Of a stretch of DNA of 64,000 nt, positions 32,882 through 42,563 are shown piece after piece. Positions within the stretch are counted from its first letter, which is position 1. Each line of letters starts with the position of its first letter. The stretch covers positions 1-64,000 of the forward strand of contig NZ_SMGG01000006.1 of NCBI RefSeq assembly GCF_004339245.1, given 5' to 3'. The notes beneath the pieces were generated by a model. The model did no database searches. It was not told where the DNA came from and saw nothing but the letters and a program-made list of their open reading frames with translations. The position numbers were made by a program, and so were the translations under genes. The stretch comes from Seleniivibrio woodruffii. Its GTDB lineage: Bacteria > Chrysiogenota > Deferribacteres > Deferribacterales > Geovibrionaceae.

Positions 32882-33819
32882 GCTTTCACCCTCCCGATAC
32901 CGAAGAATCTTTTGATCTTGCTGAGGTCGCCCACGATACCGTTAGGCAGGAAGATGATGATGAAGATGAGCAGCAGACCGAAGATAGCCATGTGAAGTGC
33001 GCCGAGGCTTTCGACGGAACGAACCATCTCCTGAAGCAGAACCATGATAACTGCGCCCACAAAAGGCCCCCACTGTGTCGCAACTCCGCCCACCATAACG
33101 ATCATAATGGTAATGATGGATATGTCGTGCAGTGCGAAAACGATGTGCGGGTCGATGTAGCCCATGTAGTTCATGTAAAATGCGCCTGCGATTCCGGTAA
33201 CGATACCGCTGACCACCAGCGCAATGGTTTTGTAAAGTGTTGTGTTGATACCCATTGATTCTGCTGCGTCCTGATCTTCACGGATGGCCACGAAGAAATA
33301 GCCGAGCTTTGAACCGACAAGATATCTCATAAGGATGAACGTACCTACTGCGATTGCCAGAATTATGTAGTAGTAGGGCTCTTTGCTGACCCAGAGTCTT
33401 TTCTGGAGCATAATACCCTGTGTACCGTTTGTGAGCCACGCCATGTTTTCGGAGGCGACCCTGAAAACCTCACCGGATGCCAGAGTGGCAAGGGCGAAGA
33501 AAGGACCTCTGAGGCGCAGAACTATAAGCCCGATGAGGAATGCGAAAACACCCACCACCAGAACGCTTAAAGGCAGACCATACCAGGAGGATATAGCCCC
33601 CTTGCTGTAAAGGATGCCCGCAGTATATGCGCCTATGCCGAAGAAGGCGGCATGACCGAACGAAACCTGTCCGCAATAGCCTGAGAGCAGGTTCCATGAC
33701 ATACCTATTGTTGCCCACATCAGAAGAAGGATCAGGATGTGCATAACATAGGTGCTGAAGCCCACAAGGGGCAGAACCAGAAGTACCGCCAGAGTTATGA
33801 AAGGATAGTATTTTTTCAT
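32878..33819 (-). CDS. livM: Branched-chain amino acid ABC transporter permease LivM
   Basis: A 313-residue permease with about ten membrane segments. SWNLLSGYCGQVSFGHAAFFGIGAYTAG is the family signature, and AIREDQDAAESMGINTTLYKTIAL is the cytoplasmic EAA-like coupling loop. It overlaps livH and livG by four bases each. Confidence 0.95.
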   Translation of the reverse strand: MKKYYPFITLAVLLVLPLVGFSTYVMHILILLLMWATIGMSWNLLSGYCGQVSFGHAAFFGIGAYTAGILYSKGAISSWYGLPLSVLVVGVFAFLIGLIVLRLRGPFFALATLASGEVFRVASENMAWLTNGTQGIMLQKRLWVSKEPYYYIILAIAVGTFILMRYLVGSKLGYFFVAIREDQDAAESMGINTTLYKTIALVVSGIVTGIAGAFYMNYMGYIDPHIVFALHDISIITIMIVMVGGVATQWGPFVGAVIMVLLQEMVRSVESLGALHMAIFGLLLIFIIIFLPNGIVGDLSKIKRFFGIGRVKA

Positions 33820-34739
33820 TTCCCTAACCTCTTACGTTTAAGTATGGAGGCGATACCGCCGGGGAGGAACACAAGGGCTGCAACGAAGATAACGAATCTG
33901 CCCACAGGTGCCCAGCCCATGCCCACATATGTTGAGGTGAGCGATTCGAAAACACCGAGAATGAGACCGCCGACAATGGCGCCGATGATCGAACCCAGAC
34001 CTCCGAGGATGGTTATTACGAAGGCAATCAGAGTGAACTGACCGCCCAGTGCCGGATAAAGATAGTAAAGAGGGATGAACAGACAGCCGGCCGCACCGAC
34101 GATCGCCGCTCCCAGACCAAAGCTGAGTGCACGCACTCTGTTCACATTTATACCCATAAGGATGGCCGCATCGCTGTCCTGCGATGTAGCTCGGATCTGT
34201 TTACCCATATCTGTCCTGCTGAGGAAGAACCACAGCGCCAGAGTGATTGCGACGGCAAAGAAGAACGAAACCGCCCAAAGCAGCGATACTGATAACTCAA
34301 TGGGGCTGTTTGCCCAGAAGTCAGAGAGATACCATGTTGTTGATGCGTAGTCCACAGGTGTGGAACGGTAGTCGGATTTGAAAAACACTGTCGCAAGGCT
34401 CACCAGAACCATGCCTATCCCCACGGTCAGAATAACCTGATTTTCAGGTAATATAGACTCTACCTTGATAACGGGTGTTACAAGATATTTCTGAATCAAA
34501 ATGCCTATGACGAACAGAACGGGGGAAGCAATAAATACCGCCACATAAGGGTCTACGCCCATCAGGGTGAACATCCAGTATGCGATGTACATAGCGACCA
34601 TCATAAGCTCGCCGTGAGCAAGGTTGATGATCTTCATAACGCCCATGATAAGCGTCATGCCGAGTCCTATCAGCGCATAGAGTCCGCCCAGAAGAAGCCC
34701 CGAAACTATCGTTTGAAGTAAAACCTCAAGTTGAACCAC
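33816..34739 (-). CDS. livH: Branched-chain amino acid ABC transporter permease LivH
   Basis: A 307-residue permease. GLLLGGLYALIGLGMTLIMGVMKIINLAHGELMM is the LivH N-terminal signature, and ATSQDSDAAILMGINVNRVRALSFGLG is the coupling loop. It begins 70 bases after livK, across a stem-loop. Confidence 0.95.
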   Translation of the reverse strand: MVQLEVLLQTIVSGLLLGGLYALIGLGMTLIMGVMKIINLAHGELMMVAMYIAYWMFTLMGVDPYVAVFIASPVLFVIGILIQKYLVTPVIKVESILPENQVILTVGIGMVLVSLATVFFKSDYRSTPVDYASTTWYLSDFWANSPIELSVSLLWAVSFFFAVAITLALWFFLSRTDMGKQIRATSQDSDAAILMGINVNRVRALSFGLGAAIVGAAGCLFIPLYYLYPALGGQFTLIAFVITILGGLGSIIGAIVGGLILGVFESLTSTYVGMGWAPVGRFVIFVAALVFLPGGIASILKRKRLGK

Positions 34740-34770
34740 TTAAAAGCTCCTTGGTTTAGTTGGATAATAT

Positions 34771-34795
34771 CTCCCCCTGCCGTCAGCAGGGGGAG
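34771..34795 (-). terminator. Intercistronic hairpin between livK and livH
   Basis: A perfect 10 bp stem CTCCCCCTGC / GCAGGGGGAG with a five-base loop and no T-tract. It may stabilise the livK end of the mRNA or cause partial termination, giving more binding protein than permease; this is inferred. Confidence 0.6.
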
Positions 34796-34809
34796 AAACG
34801 GATATGCTG

Positions 34810-35997
34810 TTATTTTCTCTCTCTCCACTTAGGCATGGGGTAGAGGAATTTTGCGCTTGCCATACTCTTGGGCCAGATTGTTTCGTGCTGACCTTTGATA
34901 ACCTGCAGAGCGAGTGTGGGGATGAAGTTCTGGTTCTGATAGCCGTTCTTGTCAACAAACTGAACGGGACCGAAAGCAGTCTGCATCTTGGTGGCTTTCA
35001 TAGCGGCTCTGATGTCCTCGGGAGACCATGTTTTGGCTCTCTCAAGCGCATCTTTTGCTACGAAAAGAGCAGCGTATGCTGCCGCACCGTGATATGAAGG
35101 ATAGTCGCCGAACTGTTTTTTGTATTTCTCGGCATACTGTTTTGCGCCTGCATATTTAACCTGAGGGCTCCACAGTGTGGAAGTTACAACATAGTCGGAT
35201 GCATCCTTTGCATTATCGATAAACTCGGGGATAGCGAAACCGGCCGCACCGCCTGCAAACAGGTTGGCGTCAAGTCTCAGTTCTTTGATCTGTCTCATGA
35301 GAAGTGATGCGTCCATAACATAGGAAACCATGTAAAGAACGTCGGGTCTCAGAGATTTAACTTTTGAAAGAATGGGTTTGAAGTCAACAGCTCCGCTCTC
35401 ATACTTCTCTTTAAGGAGAACTTTAATGCCGGATGCTTCTGCATGCTTCGCCATTTCCTCTGCGCCTGATGAACCGAAGTCGGAGCTTTCATAAAGGATT
35501 GCGATGGTCTTGGGTTTAACGACCTCTTTCATGAAGCCCAGAACGCCGTCAGCATAGTAGGCGTTGGGGGAGTTGAGTCTGAAAACATATTTGTAGTTTG
35601 CCTGAGTGATATCATCGTTTCCGGAAACAACCACAAGATAGGGTGTTTTTCTCTCTTCACTCACTGCCGCAACAGCTTTTGCGCATGCGGAAGTGTATTC
35701 GCCGATGATGATAGGCTGTTTCTGAACGTCGATGAGCTTTTCGACGATGCCTCTTGCGATATCAGGCTTTGCGCCGGAATCTTCAAACTTGAGTACAAGT
35801 TTATTTCCTTTGACTCCGCCCGCCGCATTGATCTCCGCAGCGGCGATCTCATAGGAACGCTTCTGAATCTCGCCAAACTTAGCCTGCTTGCCTGTCAGAG
35901 GCAGCGGGATGGTAAGGTTGAGATCTGCGGCGTGTGCAAGCACTGCGCCGAAAGCGAAAAACATGGAAAACAGAGCAGATGTAATCGCTTTTTTCAT
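34810..35997 (-). CDS. livK: Branched-chain amino acid-type periplasmic binding protein
   Basis: A 395-residue class I periplasmic binding protein (peripla_BP_6) with a signal peptide ending AVLAHA. Recognisable stretches are NLTIPLPLTGKQAKFGEIQKRSYEIAAAEINAAGGVKGNKLVL and IIGEYTSACAKAVAAVSEERKTPYLVVVSGNDDITQANYKYVFR. GGAGG precedes the ATG. Members bind Leu/Ile/Val, other amino acids, amides or aromatic acids, so the actual ligand is open. It is first in the operon livK-H-M-G-F-CBS. Confidence 0.9.
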   Translation of the reverse strand: MKKAITSALFSMFFAFGAVLAHAADLNLTIPLPLTGKQAKFGEIQKRSYEIAAAEINAAGGVKGNKLVLKFEDSGAKPDIARGIVEKLIDVQKQPIIIGEYTSACAKAVAAVSEERKTPYLVVVSGNDDITQANYKYVFRLNSPNAYYADGVLGFMKEVVKPKTIAILYESSDFGSSGAEEMAKHAEASGIKVLLKEKYESGAVDFKPILSKVKSLRPDVLYMVSYVMDASLLMRQIKELRLDANLFAGGAAGFAIPEFIDNAKDASDYVVTSTLWSPQVKYAGAKQYAEKYKKQFGDYPSYHGAAAYAALFVAKDALERAKTWSPEDIRAAMKATKMQTAFGPVQFVDKNGYQNQNFIPTLALQVIKGQHETIWPKSMASAKFLYPMPKWRERK

Positions 35998-36013
35998 AAT
36001 TATTAACCTCCAT

Positions 36014-36031
36014 ATAATCGTCCCCGATTAT
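36014..36031. promoter_or_regulatory. Inverted repeat upstream of livK
   Basis: ATAATCG-TCCC-CGATTAT lies immediately upstream of the livK ribosome binding site: a possible operator or small attenuating hairpin. TATAAT-like sequences on the minus strand further upstream (about 36040-36060) are the probable -10 region. Confidence 0.4.
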
Positions 36032-36061
36032 TATAAGAAATTATATAACAAGATTATAACG

Positions 36062-36450
36062 AATGCATTAAATTTCTTTTTTAACAAACCCCTGTTTTAT
36101 TGCTTTTTTTGATATTTCTAACATTTTTTAATTTTATATTAAAACTTTATCTCTATGATTACATAACACTGTTTAAATATATTGAAAATCAACATAGACC
36201 TACCCTATCGCTGAATAAAAAATACACGTATTCACAATAACATTGACACATACTATTTGTTATATTGATAATAATATGGATATTTAAAATATATATTTAA
36301 GAGAAAATACATCATCATTCTGATATCAAATAATAAAACAAACATACTGATGCATTCTATTTTATGATCAATACAGTTTAAAATTAAAACAATCTGATTC
36401 TTTTTCAGGAATAACTTACAGGCAGACAAATGAGCATAAACTTAAAACAG
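36062..36450. other. AT-rich intergenic stretch without genes
   Basis: Roughly 390 bp of very AT-rich sequence between livK and the terminator of the cytochrome operon. I see no protein or RNA gene. Confidence 0.5.
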
Positions 36451-36453
36451 ACC

Positions 36454-36490
36454 GCAAAAAAAGGGGAGACCCTTTCCGGAGTCTCCCCTG
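36454..36490 (-). terminator. Terminator of the extracellular electron transfer operon
   Basis: AGGGGAGAC / GTCTCCCCT stem (36462-36489). On the minus strand it is followed by TTTTTTTGCGG. It lies just after the last cytochrome gene. Confidence 0.88.
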
Positions 36491-36515
36491 CATGATATCT
36501 GAGATTATTTTTCTG

Positions 36516-37559
36516 TCAGAACAGACCGTTCTTGTCCGTTCCGGAGCCCGAACCGTGGTAATGGCAGTCGGTGCAGTTGGATGAATAGGTGCTGGTATGC
36601 ACAACTTCCTTAAGACCGTTGCCGGCATCTGCACCTGCGGGGTTGGTGTGGCAAACTGCGCAGAGTTCGGAGAAGTTGTTCTCCGTAACCTTCACAGCAG
36701 CGTTTTTGGCGTCACTGTCTGCCAGTGCGGCCGTTTTGCCTGACTCGGTTATCAGATAGGGGTTATCTGACGAGTGAACCTGATGGCAGCTGAGACAGGG
36801 CAGTTCCATGTTGTTGGAATATGTGCCTCTGAAAACTCCGAAGCTCTGTCCGATACCTACTTTAGCACCGTGGATGTCTGCTGTTGACTTCATCTCGCTC
36901 TCTGTGCTTCCAAGCCCTTTGAAGGTTGCAAAAAGGTTCGTGACCTCTGTTTCAAACTTCAGTGCGGGCGGCATCACTCCGAAAGCCCCGTTACCGTCAT
37001 GGCAGTTGAGACAGACTGAGTTGATGTCAGTATACGCCGAGCTTCCTGCGGTGAAATCCACCGTAGGGTCTATAGTACCGTTCATATCCGACCATGCGTG
37101 GCAGACAACGCAGTCTGAGTTGCCTATTTCGCCGTCGCCGTTAAAGTCATGGACGTTGGCTCCGTGGAACATATCAGCGGAATCTTTCCCTACCACAGCC
37201 TCGTCCTTATGGCATGTGAGACACTGATATGTGTCGGCTGTTATGCCCTGAATGCCGTTTGTTCCGTGGCAGTAGAGGCATGCACCGATGTCCGTCTCGC
37301 TGACAGTGTCGAAACTGTCGGCAAGTTTAGTGTTATATGCGTGGATATCCTTAAGTTTCTTGATGTTATGGCAGAGGTAGCACTTGTCGTTGCCCCATGC
37401 AGAGCCGCCGTTGTGGTTCTTGGGCACTGTGAGCTGGGGAGCGTTACCCTTCATATCCCTGATGGGCGAATCTCCGTCGCCGGAGCTACCGCAGGCGGTG
37501 AGCAAAGCCAGAGATGCCAGAATGAATACTGCTATGATGTATCTGGAATATGCTTTCAT
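36516..37559 (-). CDS. Octahaem c-type cytochrome lipoprotein
   Basis: About 347 residues from the ATG at 37559, two bases after the upstream gene's stop and preceded by GGAAGGG. The signal is MKAYSRYIIAVFILASLALLTAC, with lipobox LTAC. Eight CXXCH motifs in order: CYLCH, CLYCH, CLTCH, CVVCH, CLNCH, CLSCH, CAVCH, CTDCH. DFNGDGEIGNSDC may be an EF-hand-like calcium site. As the last gene of the operon, beside a beta-barrel, it is a candidate outer-membrane subunit of a porin-cytochrome conduit. Whether it faces the periplasm or the cell surface cannot be told. Confidence 0.88.
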   Translation of the reverse strand: MKAYSRYIIAVFILASLALLTACGSSGDGDSPIRDMKGNAPQLTVPKNHNGGSAWGNDKCYLCHNIKKLKDIHAYNTKLADSFDTVSETDIGACLYCHGTNGIQGITADTYQCLTCHKDEAVVGKDSADMFHGANVHDFNGDGEIGNSDCVVCHAWSDMNGTIDPTVDFTAGSSAYTDINSVCLNCHDGNGAFGVMPPALKFETEVTNLFATFKGLGSTESEMKSTADIHGAKVGIGQSFGVFRGTYSNNMELPCLSCHQVHSSDNPYLITESGKTAALADSDAKNAAVKVTENNFSELCAVCHTNPAGADAGNGLKEVVHTSTYSSNCTDCHYHGSGSGTDKNGLF

Positions 37560-37561
37560 TT

Positions 37562-38131
37562 TCAACCCTTCCTGTGACATGTGATACAGAAGTCCACCCT
37601 GTGGCATTTGTCGCATGAGCCGGGGTCAATGGTGGCCTCCAGTGAATGCTTCAGCTTGAAAGAGCGGGAGTGTCTGTAGTTTTCAAGTGAGTTCTGCTTG
37701 CTGTGGCAGCTCTCGCAGTACCACTGTTTATGGCATGTTTCGCATGTTTTGCTGTCCAGTTTGGCAGGAACAGAGTGCAGAGTGTTCCAGTTGTTAACGT
37801 GGTCTGCGGGTTTCAGAACCTTCATGTTCTCATGGCATGTGGAACAGTTCTGAGGAGCGGAAGCAACCTTTGTAGGCACGTCACGGTGACATGAGTGACA
37901 CTTGCCGTCGATCTTCAGATCCGCCGCAATTTTGAGCTGTCCGCCGCTTTTTATCATCGTTTCGATGGAGGGCAGTTTATGACAGAAGAAACAGTCCCTT
38001 TTCTGTTGAAAAAGGATGTCCACATGAGCCTCGTGATTGAATTTTGTCACGGGGGACTGATAGTAGAACTGCGAGCATCCGTAGATGACGGGAACGATCA
38101 GCAATATGAGCCATGATAACTTTCTAATCAT
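37562..38131 (-). CDS. Heptahaem c-type cytochrome lipoprotein
   Basis: A 189-residue protein with a lipoprotein signal (LILLIVPVIYGC). Seven motifs: CFFCH, CHSCH, CSTCH, CETCH, CESCH, CDKCH, CITCH, packed at one haem per ~25 residues. This is the density of class III and c7-like electron wires. TKFNHEAHVDILFQQKRDCFFCH resembles cytochrome c7 N-termini. It lies between the beta-barrel gene and the octahaem lipoprotein. It probably carries electrons inside or beside the barrel on the periplasmic side. Confidence 0.88.
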   Translation of the reverse strand: MIRKLSWLILLIVPVIYGCSQFYYQSPVTKFNHEAHVDILFQQKRDCFFCHKLPSIETMIKSGGQLKIAADLKIDGKCHSCHRDVPTKVASAPQNCSTCHENMKVLKPADHVNNWNTLHSVPAKLDSKTCETCHKQWYCESCHSKQNSLENYRHSRSFKLKHSLEATIDPGSCDKCHRVDFCITCHRKG

Positions 38132-38152
38132 TATGTCCTCTTCTCTTATGCC

Positions 38153-39397
38153 TTAGAAGCTGTATGCCGCTTTCACGCCATATCTGTTTTCGGGCAGATA
38201 TCTTGTTTTCTGGTTCTTCTCTGCATAAACGCTGAGCTTAAGGTCTTTCCATATTTCATACTCCGCATCTGCATACACGGAATAAATGTTGTCCTCAGTT
38301 GCGTAGTTCTCCAGCCTCAGGTATTCGCTTTCGAATCCGAATTTAAAATCCCTTGTGAGGTTCCAGTCCAGCGCAAGGCTTGCGCCCTTTGCGTTGGAGG
38401 TTACGCTGTCGTAGTAGTAGCCTTCGACATTCGCTGTCACGCCTTTTGTCTTGAACCAGTCAAAATCAGCTCCCAGCTTATATATCTGGCCGTCGACAAC
38501 GTCGCCGCTTGACTGCTCTATTTTTGTGTTAACAACGCTGACATAGGGGGATACGTTCTCGGTGACCGCATACTGTACCGTAAGAGCCAGCTTCTCCTCT
38601 TTTCCTGTTGAAAAGTTGCTGATGATAAGGATGTCCTGATAGTTTGAACCGTCGTTGACATTGTATCTTGTGGCTTCTCCGGTTACTCTCAGTGCGCCCT
38701 TATTAAGGAACACTCTGACAGAACCTCTGTAGAAGTTGCTCTCTTCCATGTCATATTCTCCGTTGGCGTCAACACCTATGCCGTCTTTGCCGCCCAGTGA
38801 GAATACTCTTCCGAGTCCAAGTCCTGCAAACTCCTGATAGGTCATTTCGCTGTCGTACTCTTTAGAGTAGGAAACGTAACCTGTTGTGTCTTTGACACCG
38901 TTAAGGAATATGCGTCCGCCGTAAAGCTTGTCGCCTGTTTTGCGGAATTTTTCGTTGATGTGTCTGCCGTCAGCATCGAAATACTGGGGCTTACCGCCAA
39001 AAGCGGTGACACCGAATTTATAGTCTGTGCGGACAGTGGCTATAGCACCGTCCAGAGTGAGAAATCTGTTGCCGATGTACGAAAAGCGTCCGGCCTTGAC
39101 CTCTACCGCATTCTGAAAGCTGGTGTAGTCCAGATATGCTGAATAGATGTCCGACTGGCTGTCGCTCTCCTCTTCCGAATCTTTGGCAAACCTGCCGTAG
39201 AAACTGAAGCCGAAGTAGGGATCGTAAAGTTTTGCGTTGTCTATGCTCAGATAGTTTTCCCACAGCCTTTCGGTATCCTCGCCTTTGTCTTTGGATATCT
39301 CGTAGGATGTGGAGATGAACCCGTCCACATTGAACCCATACGCGGCCGCCGCCGAGCAGAGCATTACAGCAATTAAAATAAATCTGCTAATTTTCAC
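38153..39397 (-). CDS. Outer-membrane beta-barrel, putative porin of the electron conduit
   Basis: A 414-residue protein with a signal peptide ending AAAYG. Alternating amphipathic strands with aromatic belts (TSYEISKDKG..., FGFSFYGRF, YSAYLDYTSF, YGGRIFLNGV, SLALDWNLTRDFKFGFESEYLRL) run throughout, and the chain ends in AAYSF, the usual C-terminal Phe of outer-membrane barrels. I did not recognise the family, but position among lipoprotein cytochromes makes it the likely MtrB- or PCC-type sheath. It is shorter than MtrB (~700 residues) and closer to Geobacter-type porins of such conduits. Confidence 0.78.
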   Translation of the reverse strand: MKISRFILIAVMLCSAAAAYGFNVDGFISTSYEISKDKGEDTERLWENYLSIDNAKLYDPYFGFSFYGRFAKDSEEESDSQSDIYSAYLDYTSFQNAVEVKAGRFSYIGNRFLTLDGAIATVRTDYKFGVTAFGGKPQYFDADGRHINEKFRKTGDKLYGGRIFLNGVKDTTGYVSYSKEYDSEMTYQEFAGLGLGRVFSLGGKDGIGVDANGEYDMEESNFYRGSVRVFLNKGALRVTGEATRYNVNDGSNYQDILIISNFSTGKEEKLALTVQYAVTENVSPYVSVVNTKIEQSSGDVVDGQIYKLGADFDWFKTKGVTANVEGYYYDSVTSNAKGASLALDWNLTRDFKFGFESEYLRLENYATEDNIYSVYADAEYEIWKDLKLSVYAEKNQKTRYLPENRYGVKAAYSF

Positions 39398-39415
39398 CGG
39401 CTTTCTCCCGTTCTA

Positions 39416-41569
39416 TCAGTTTGCCGCCAGATCGGCGAGCGAAAGATTTACAAGTTTAACGACGTATCCGGGGTTGTGGAAACCGCCGCTTCTGTCGTTC
39501 AGTATGAAGTTGTAGTTATACGCCGCACGGTTCAGAGCGTTTGTCTGCGCTGTGGTAGTTCCCGTGTAGGAAGCTTTGATGGCCGCATCGGCTGCTTCTC
39601 CGGCTTTTGCGTTGATTGCCGCTTTAAGTTCGGCGATCTTAGCTTTTGCCGCTGCAACAGTACCAGCCGTAACATCGTAAGTGCCGTTGCTGTATGCAGG
39701 TGCGTTTGTAGTGTGGCAGCCTGTGGTACATCCGGCTATCCTTGCAGCTGTATCGTCTGTCATATCAAGGCTGTGTGTTGTGCCGCCTTGGGTCTTCATA
39801 TGGCATGTGCTGCATCCGGTGGCGGAGTGTGACGATGCCGTAGTGCCCAGATTCTGTCCGTATTCATATCCGCCCACACCGCTGATAAGCTCTGCCTGGG
39901 AGTTGTGGGGGATAGCACCCACTGTGGGAAGCTCTCCGTCGGCATTGTGGCAGTAGTAGCAAAGTTTGCTGTCACCTGCGGCAACAACAGTGCTCTTGGT
40001 GGGAAGAGTGTAGCTTCCGCTTATTCTCAGCTGAGAGTTCTGGCCTGATTCACCGTGGGGGTCGTGGCAGACCGAACAGCCGATGCCCGATATCCTGTCT
40101 GTGTTGGCAGGTGTTATATTCTTGCTGAATATTCTTCCCATCATGCCTTCGCCTGTGTGGCATTTGAAGCATGCCGCATTTTTGGCAACGTTTCCGCCTG
40201 AAAGCTTATGCGCATTGTCGTGTCCGTCTGAATATCCGAAAACGTGTCCGCTCACTGTGCCGTAGTCATGGCATGAGAGACAGACGTTTGATGTTATAGC
40301 TGTATTCTTATAGTGCTTTTCAAAGAAATTTGCACTGCTGCCGTCGTTGGGTCCGTGGCAGGCTTCGCAGGAAACGCTTTTAAGGTGATCGCCGCCTGTG
40401 GAGGCCATTGTGCTCCAGTTGGTTATCTTGTCGTCATAACCTTTCGCATCGCTGAACTCATCAGATCCGTTGCCGTTTCTGTCTGCAAACAGGAAGCCTG
40501 TTGCATGGCACTGGAAGCATCTGGAATCAGTTGATGCAGCCACAGCCGCAAATGAGTTGCCGTGTGCGCTTGCCGCCCAGGGAGTCGTGATTGCTCTGAG
40601 AACATTGCGTCCGTATTTATCAGTAATTCCTGAACCGGCAAATGTGCCGTCATGACAAACAACGCAGGATGCCGAGTTGGTCGCCGTGTTATATGAATAG
40701 TTAAGTGCGTAGAGTGTCACGCTCTCGGTTTTGGTGCTGTTTACGCCCACCAGAGAGAGTGAAACTGTGTATTTGCCTGCGACATCAGGAACGAATGTTG
40801 CATTTGTACCGTTGAGTGTAATAGCCGCAAGAGAGCCTGCGGGCTTTGATGTAAGCGTCCAGTTGAAAGATGTTACAGTATCGCCGAAAGTTACTGTGTC
40901 TATGAACAGCCTTACCTTCTCTCCGGGCTGAACACGATCGATCCCCCTTACGGAATCGGGAAGTGATTTTGCAGAAGGATCCACAAGGAATGAGCTTGCG
41001 GCGGCGGCAGCTCTGTAGCTGACAGCCTCAAACTTGATTATCCCTGTGAGAGATGATTCCGACTGTTCTTTTTTAAGACCCACGAAGAAACTTGCAGGTA
41101 CGCTCCCCACAGCGGTAACATCACTGCCCGAACCATGGCTGGATGTAAGTTTTGTCACCGAACTGCCTGAAAGAATGCATACGGCTGTGTCTGCTGCCGA
41201 TCCGCCCTCGTTGGCGAGAATAGTGCTGCTGTAGGGCAGTGTAACCGTCAGTGCGTAAACCGCATCGGCCTTGTCAGCCACACTCACCGTATAGACGGGA
41301 GAGAGGGACACATAGCCGTCAACAGAGTACTCTGCGTCAGATTTTTCTATATAAACAGTTTTGCCTGCCAGTCCTGCCGCTGTTCCGCTGAGAGCGAAAC
41401 CGGCCATCTCTCCGCTTCCGGTATAGGCAACTTTGCCGTCGGAACCGACAGTAGTGGTAACGATTATTCTGGTATCGTCATCAACGGAAGATTTTGTGCT
41501 TCCGCCGCCCAGACATGCTGTCAGAGCAAAAAGCGATACGGCAACAAGCAAAAATTTAATCAATCTCAT
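39416..41569 (-). CDS. Nonahaem c-type cytochrome lipoprotein with N-terminal Ig/PKD-like region
   Basis: A 717-residue protein with a lipoprotein signal (FALTAC). Residues ~25-295 are haem-free and beta-rich, ending in a PKD-like segment (VAGKYTVSLSLVGVNSTKTESVTLYAL). The haem region follows: CVVCH, CFQCH, CEACH, CLSCH, CFKCH, CSVCH, CYYCH, CSTCH and a ninth site CTTGCH (CX3CH). The last ~100 residues are Ala-rich helix ending in NDRSGGFHNPGYV, a phrase also found near the end of nitrite-reductase-like multihaem proteins. It is a likely outer-membrane terminal reductase or conduit subunit. Confidence 0.88.
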   Translation of the reverse strand: MRLIKFLLVAVSLFALTACLGGGSTKSSVDDDTRIIVTTTVGSDGKVAYTGSGEMAGFALSGTAAGLAGKTVYIEKSDAEYSVDGYVSLSPVYTVSVADKADAVYALTVTLPYSSTILANEGGSAADTAVCILSGSSVTKLTSSHGSGSDVTAVGSVPASFFVGLKKEQSESSLTGIIKFEAVSYRAAAAASSFLVDPSAKSLPDSVRGIDRVQPGEKVRLFIDTVTFGDTVTSFNWTLTSKPAGSLAAITLNGTNATFVPDVAGKYTVSLSLVGVNSTKTESVTLYALNYSYNTATNSASCVVCHDGTFAGSGITDKYGRNVLRAITTPWAASAHGNSFAAVAASTDSRCFQCHATGFLFADRNGNGSDEFSDAKGYDDKITNWSTMASTGGDHLKSVSCEACHGPNDGSSANFFEKHYKNTAITSNVCLSCHDYGTVSGHVFGYSDGHDNAHKLSGGNVAKNAACFKCHTGEGMMGRIFSKNITPANTDRISGIGCSVCHDPHGESGQNSQLRISGSYTLPTKSTVVAAGDSKLCYYCHNADGELPTVGAIPHNSQAELISGVGGYEYGQNLGTTASSHSATGCSTCHMKTQGGTTHSLDMTDDTAARIAGCTTGCHTTNAPAYSNGTYDVTAGTVAAAKAKIAELKAAINAKAGEAADAAIKASYTGTTTAQTNALNRAAYNYNFILNDRSGGFHNPGYVVKLVNLSLADLAAN

Positions 41570-41585
41570 ATAATCCTCTCACTGC

Positions 41586-42563
41586 CTACTCTGCGGACAT
41601 TCCTTCCAGAGCATCAAGCAGGTCCTTTGCTTCTTCAGGTTCATGACACTTCGCACACAGAGCCTCACGTCCGCCCTCAACAGACAGCAGTTTGTCGTTG
41701 TCCGAATAGTGGGGGCTGTGGCAGTCTGCGCACTCGATATCCTTGTTCAGTTTCTCGACCCTCACTCCCTTCACAGGGTGGGCTTTCATATAGCCCTTGG
41801 TGTGGAAGTTGTCCTCAGGGTTTCCGGAATCGTGACACTCGTTGCAGAGGTCGTCGATGGGTTTTCTGAGGTGCGTTCTGTTGGTCGACTTATGGGGTGA
41901 ATGACATATGGTGCAGTATCCCTCGATAACGGGTGAGTGAACCATAGGCATTGAGTCTATTTTCTCTTTCATCTGAGTGTGACACTTCAGACAGGTCTCC
42001 GCAAAAGGCTCGTGGGGAATGAATCCCTGCGCCTGGTCGTGGCACTCGAAACATTTAGCCTCTTTAACAGGTTTGTGAACCCATGCGCCGAGGAACTTGT
42101 CGCTGTGACAGTTAACACAGTCGCTCAGGTTGTCAAACTTATGGCAGTTAAGGCATATATCCTTATTTGTACTCTTGTGGAAACCGTTAAGTCCCTCTGT
42201 CCAGTCCGCAACCTTTGCCGCAGTGTCGATCCTGTTTATCACAAACGACTTTTTCTCGTCCCCCTGTGATATGTTGATCTTGTTCTCTCCGTCCTCAAGG
42301 CGCAGAATGGTCATAAGCATGTAATAGTCGTGTCCGGCGGTGTCCTTTGCTCTGATGAGCTTCTTCTCGGTGACTGCGCCGTTTATCTCAATTTTTACGG
42401 GCGTGTTGTTAGCAAGTCTGCCTATAACGTGTATATTGCTGACAGCTTTCATATTCTGAGACATGGGGAAGATGATCTGCATCTCGGCCCTGGCCTCAGT
42501 TGCAAAAACAAGACTACTCAGAGTCAATATTGTAATTATCAGGCAGTTTAATCGCGTCCGCAT
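41586..42563 (-). CDS. Octahaem periplasmic cytochrome c
   Basis: About 325 residues from the ATG at 42563 (GGAG 12 bases upstream), overlapping the preceding gene by 50 bases. The signal peptide ends ATEARA. A ~110-residue haem-free beta domain (MQIIFPMSQNMKAVSNIHVIGRL) precedes eight motifs: CLNCH, CVNCH, CFECH, CLKCH, CTICH, CNECH, CADCH, CAKCH. CSPH/CHSPHKSTNRTHLRKP segments resemble the doubled-CXXCH repeat family. It is probably a soluble periplasmic carrier between the inner-membrane module and the conduit. Confidence 0.87.
   Translation of the reverse strand: MRTRLNCLIITILTLSSLVFATEARAEMQIIFPMSQNMKAVSNIHVIGRLANNTPVKIEINGAVTEKKLIRAKDTAGHDYYMLMTILRLEDGENKINISQGDEKKSFVINRIDTAAKVADWTEGLNGFHKSTNKDICLNCHKFDNLSDCVNCHSDKFLGAWVHKPVKEAKCFECHDQAQGFIPHEPFAETCLKCHTQMKEKIDSMPMVHSPVIEGYCTICHSPHKSTNRTHLRKPIDDLCNECHDSGNPEDNFHTKGYMKAHPVKGVRVEKLNKDIECADCHSPHYSDNDKLLSVEGGREALCAKCHEPEEAKDLLDALEGMSAE

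Noticed and set aside
36416-36634. 72-residue minus-strand frame over the operon terminator
   Set aside because: It is out of frame with the cytochrome gene and spans the terminator hairpin.
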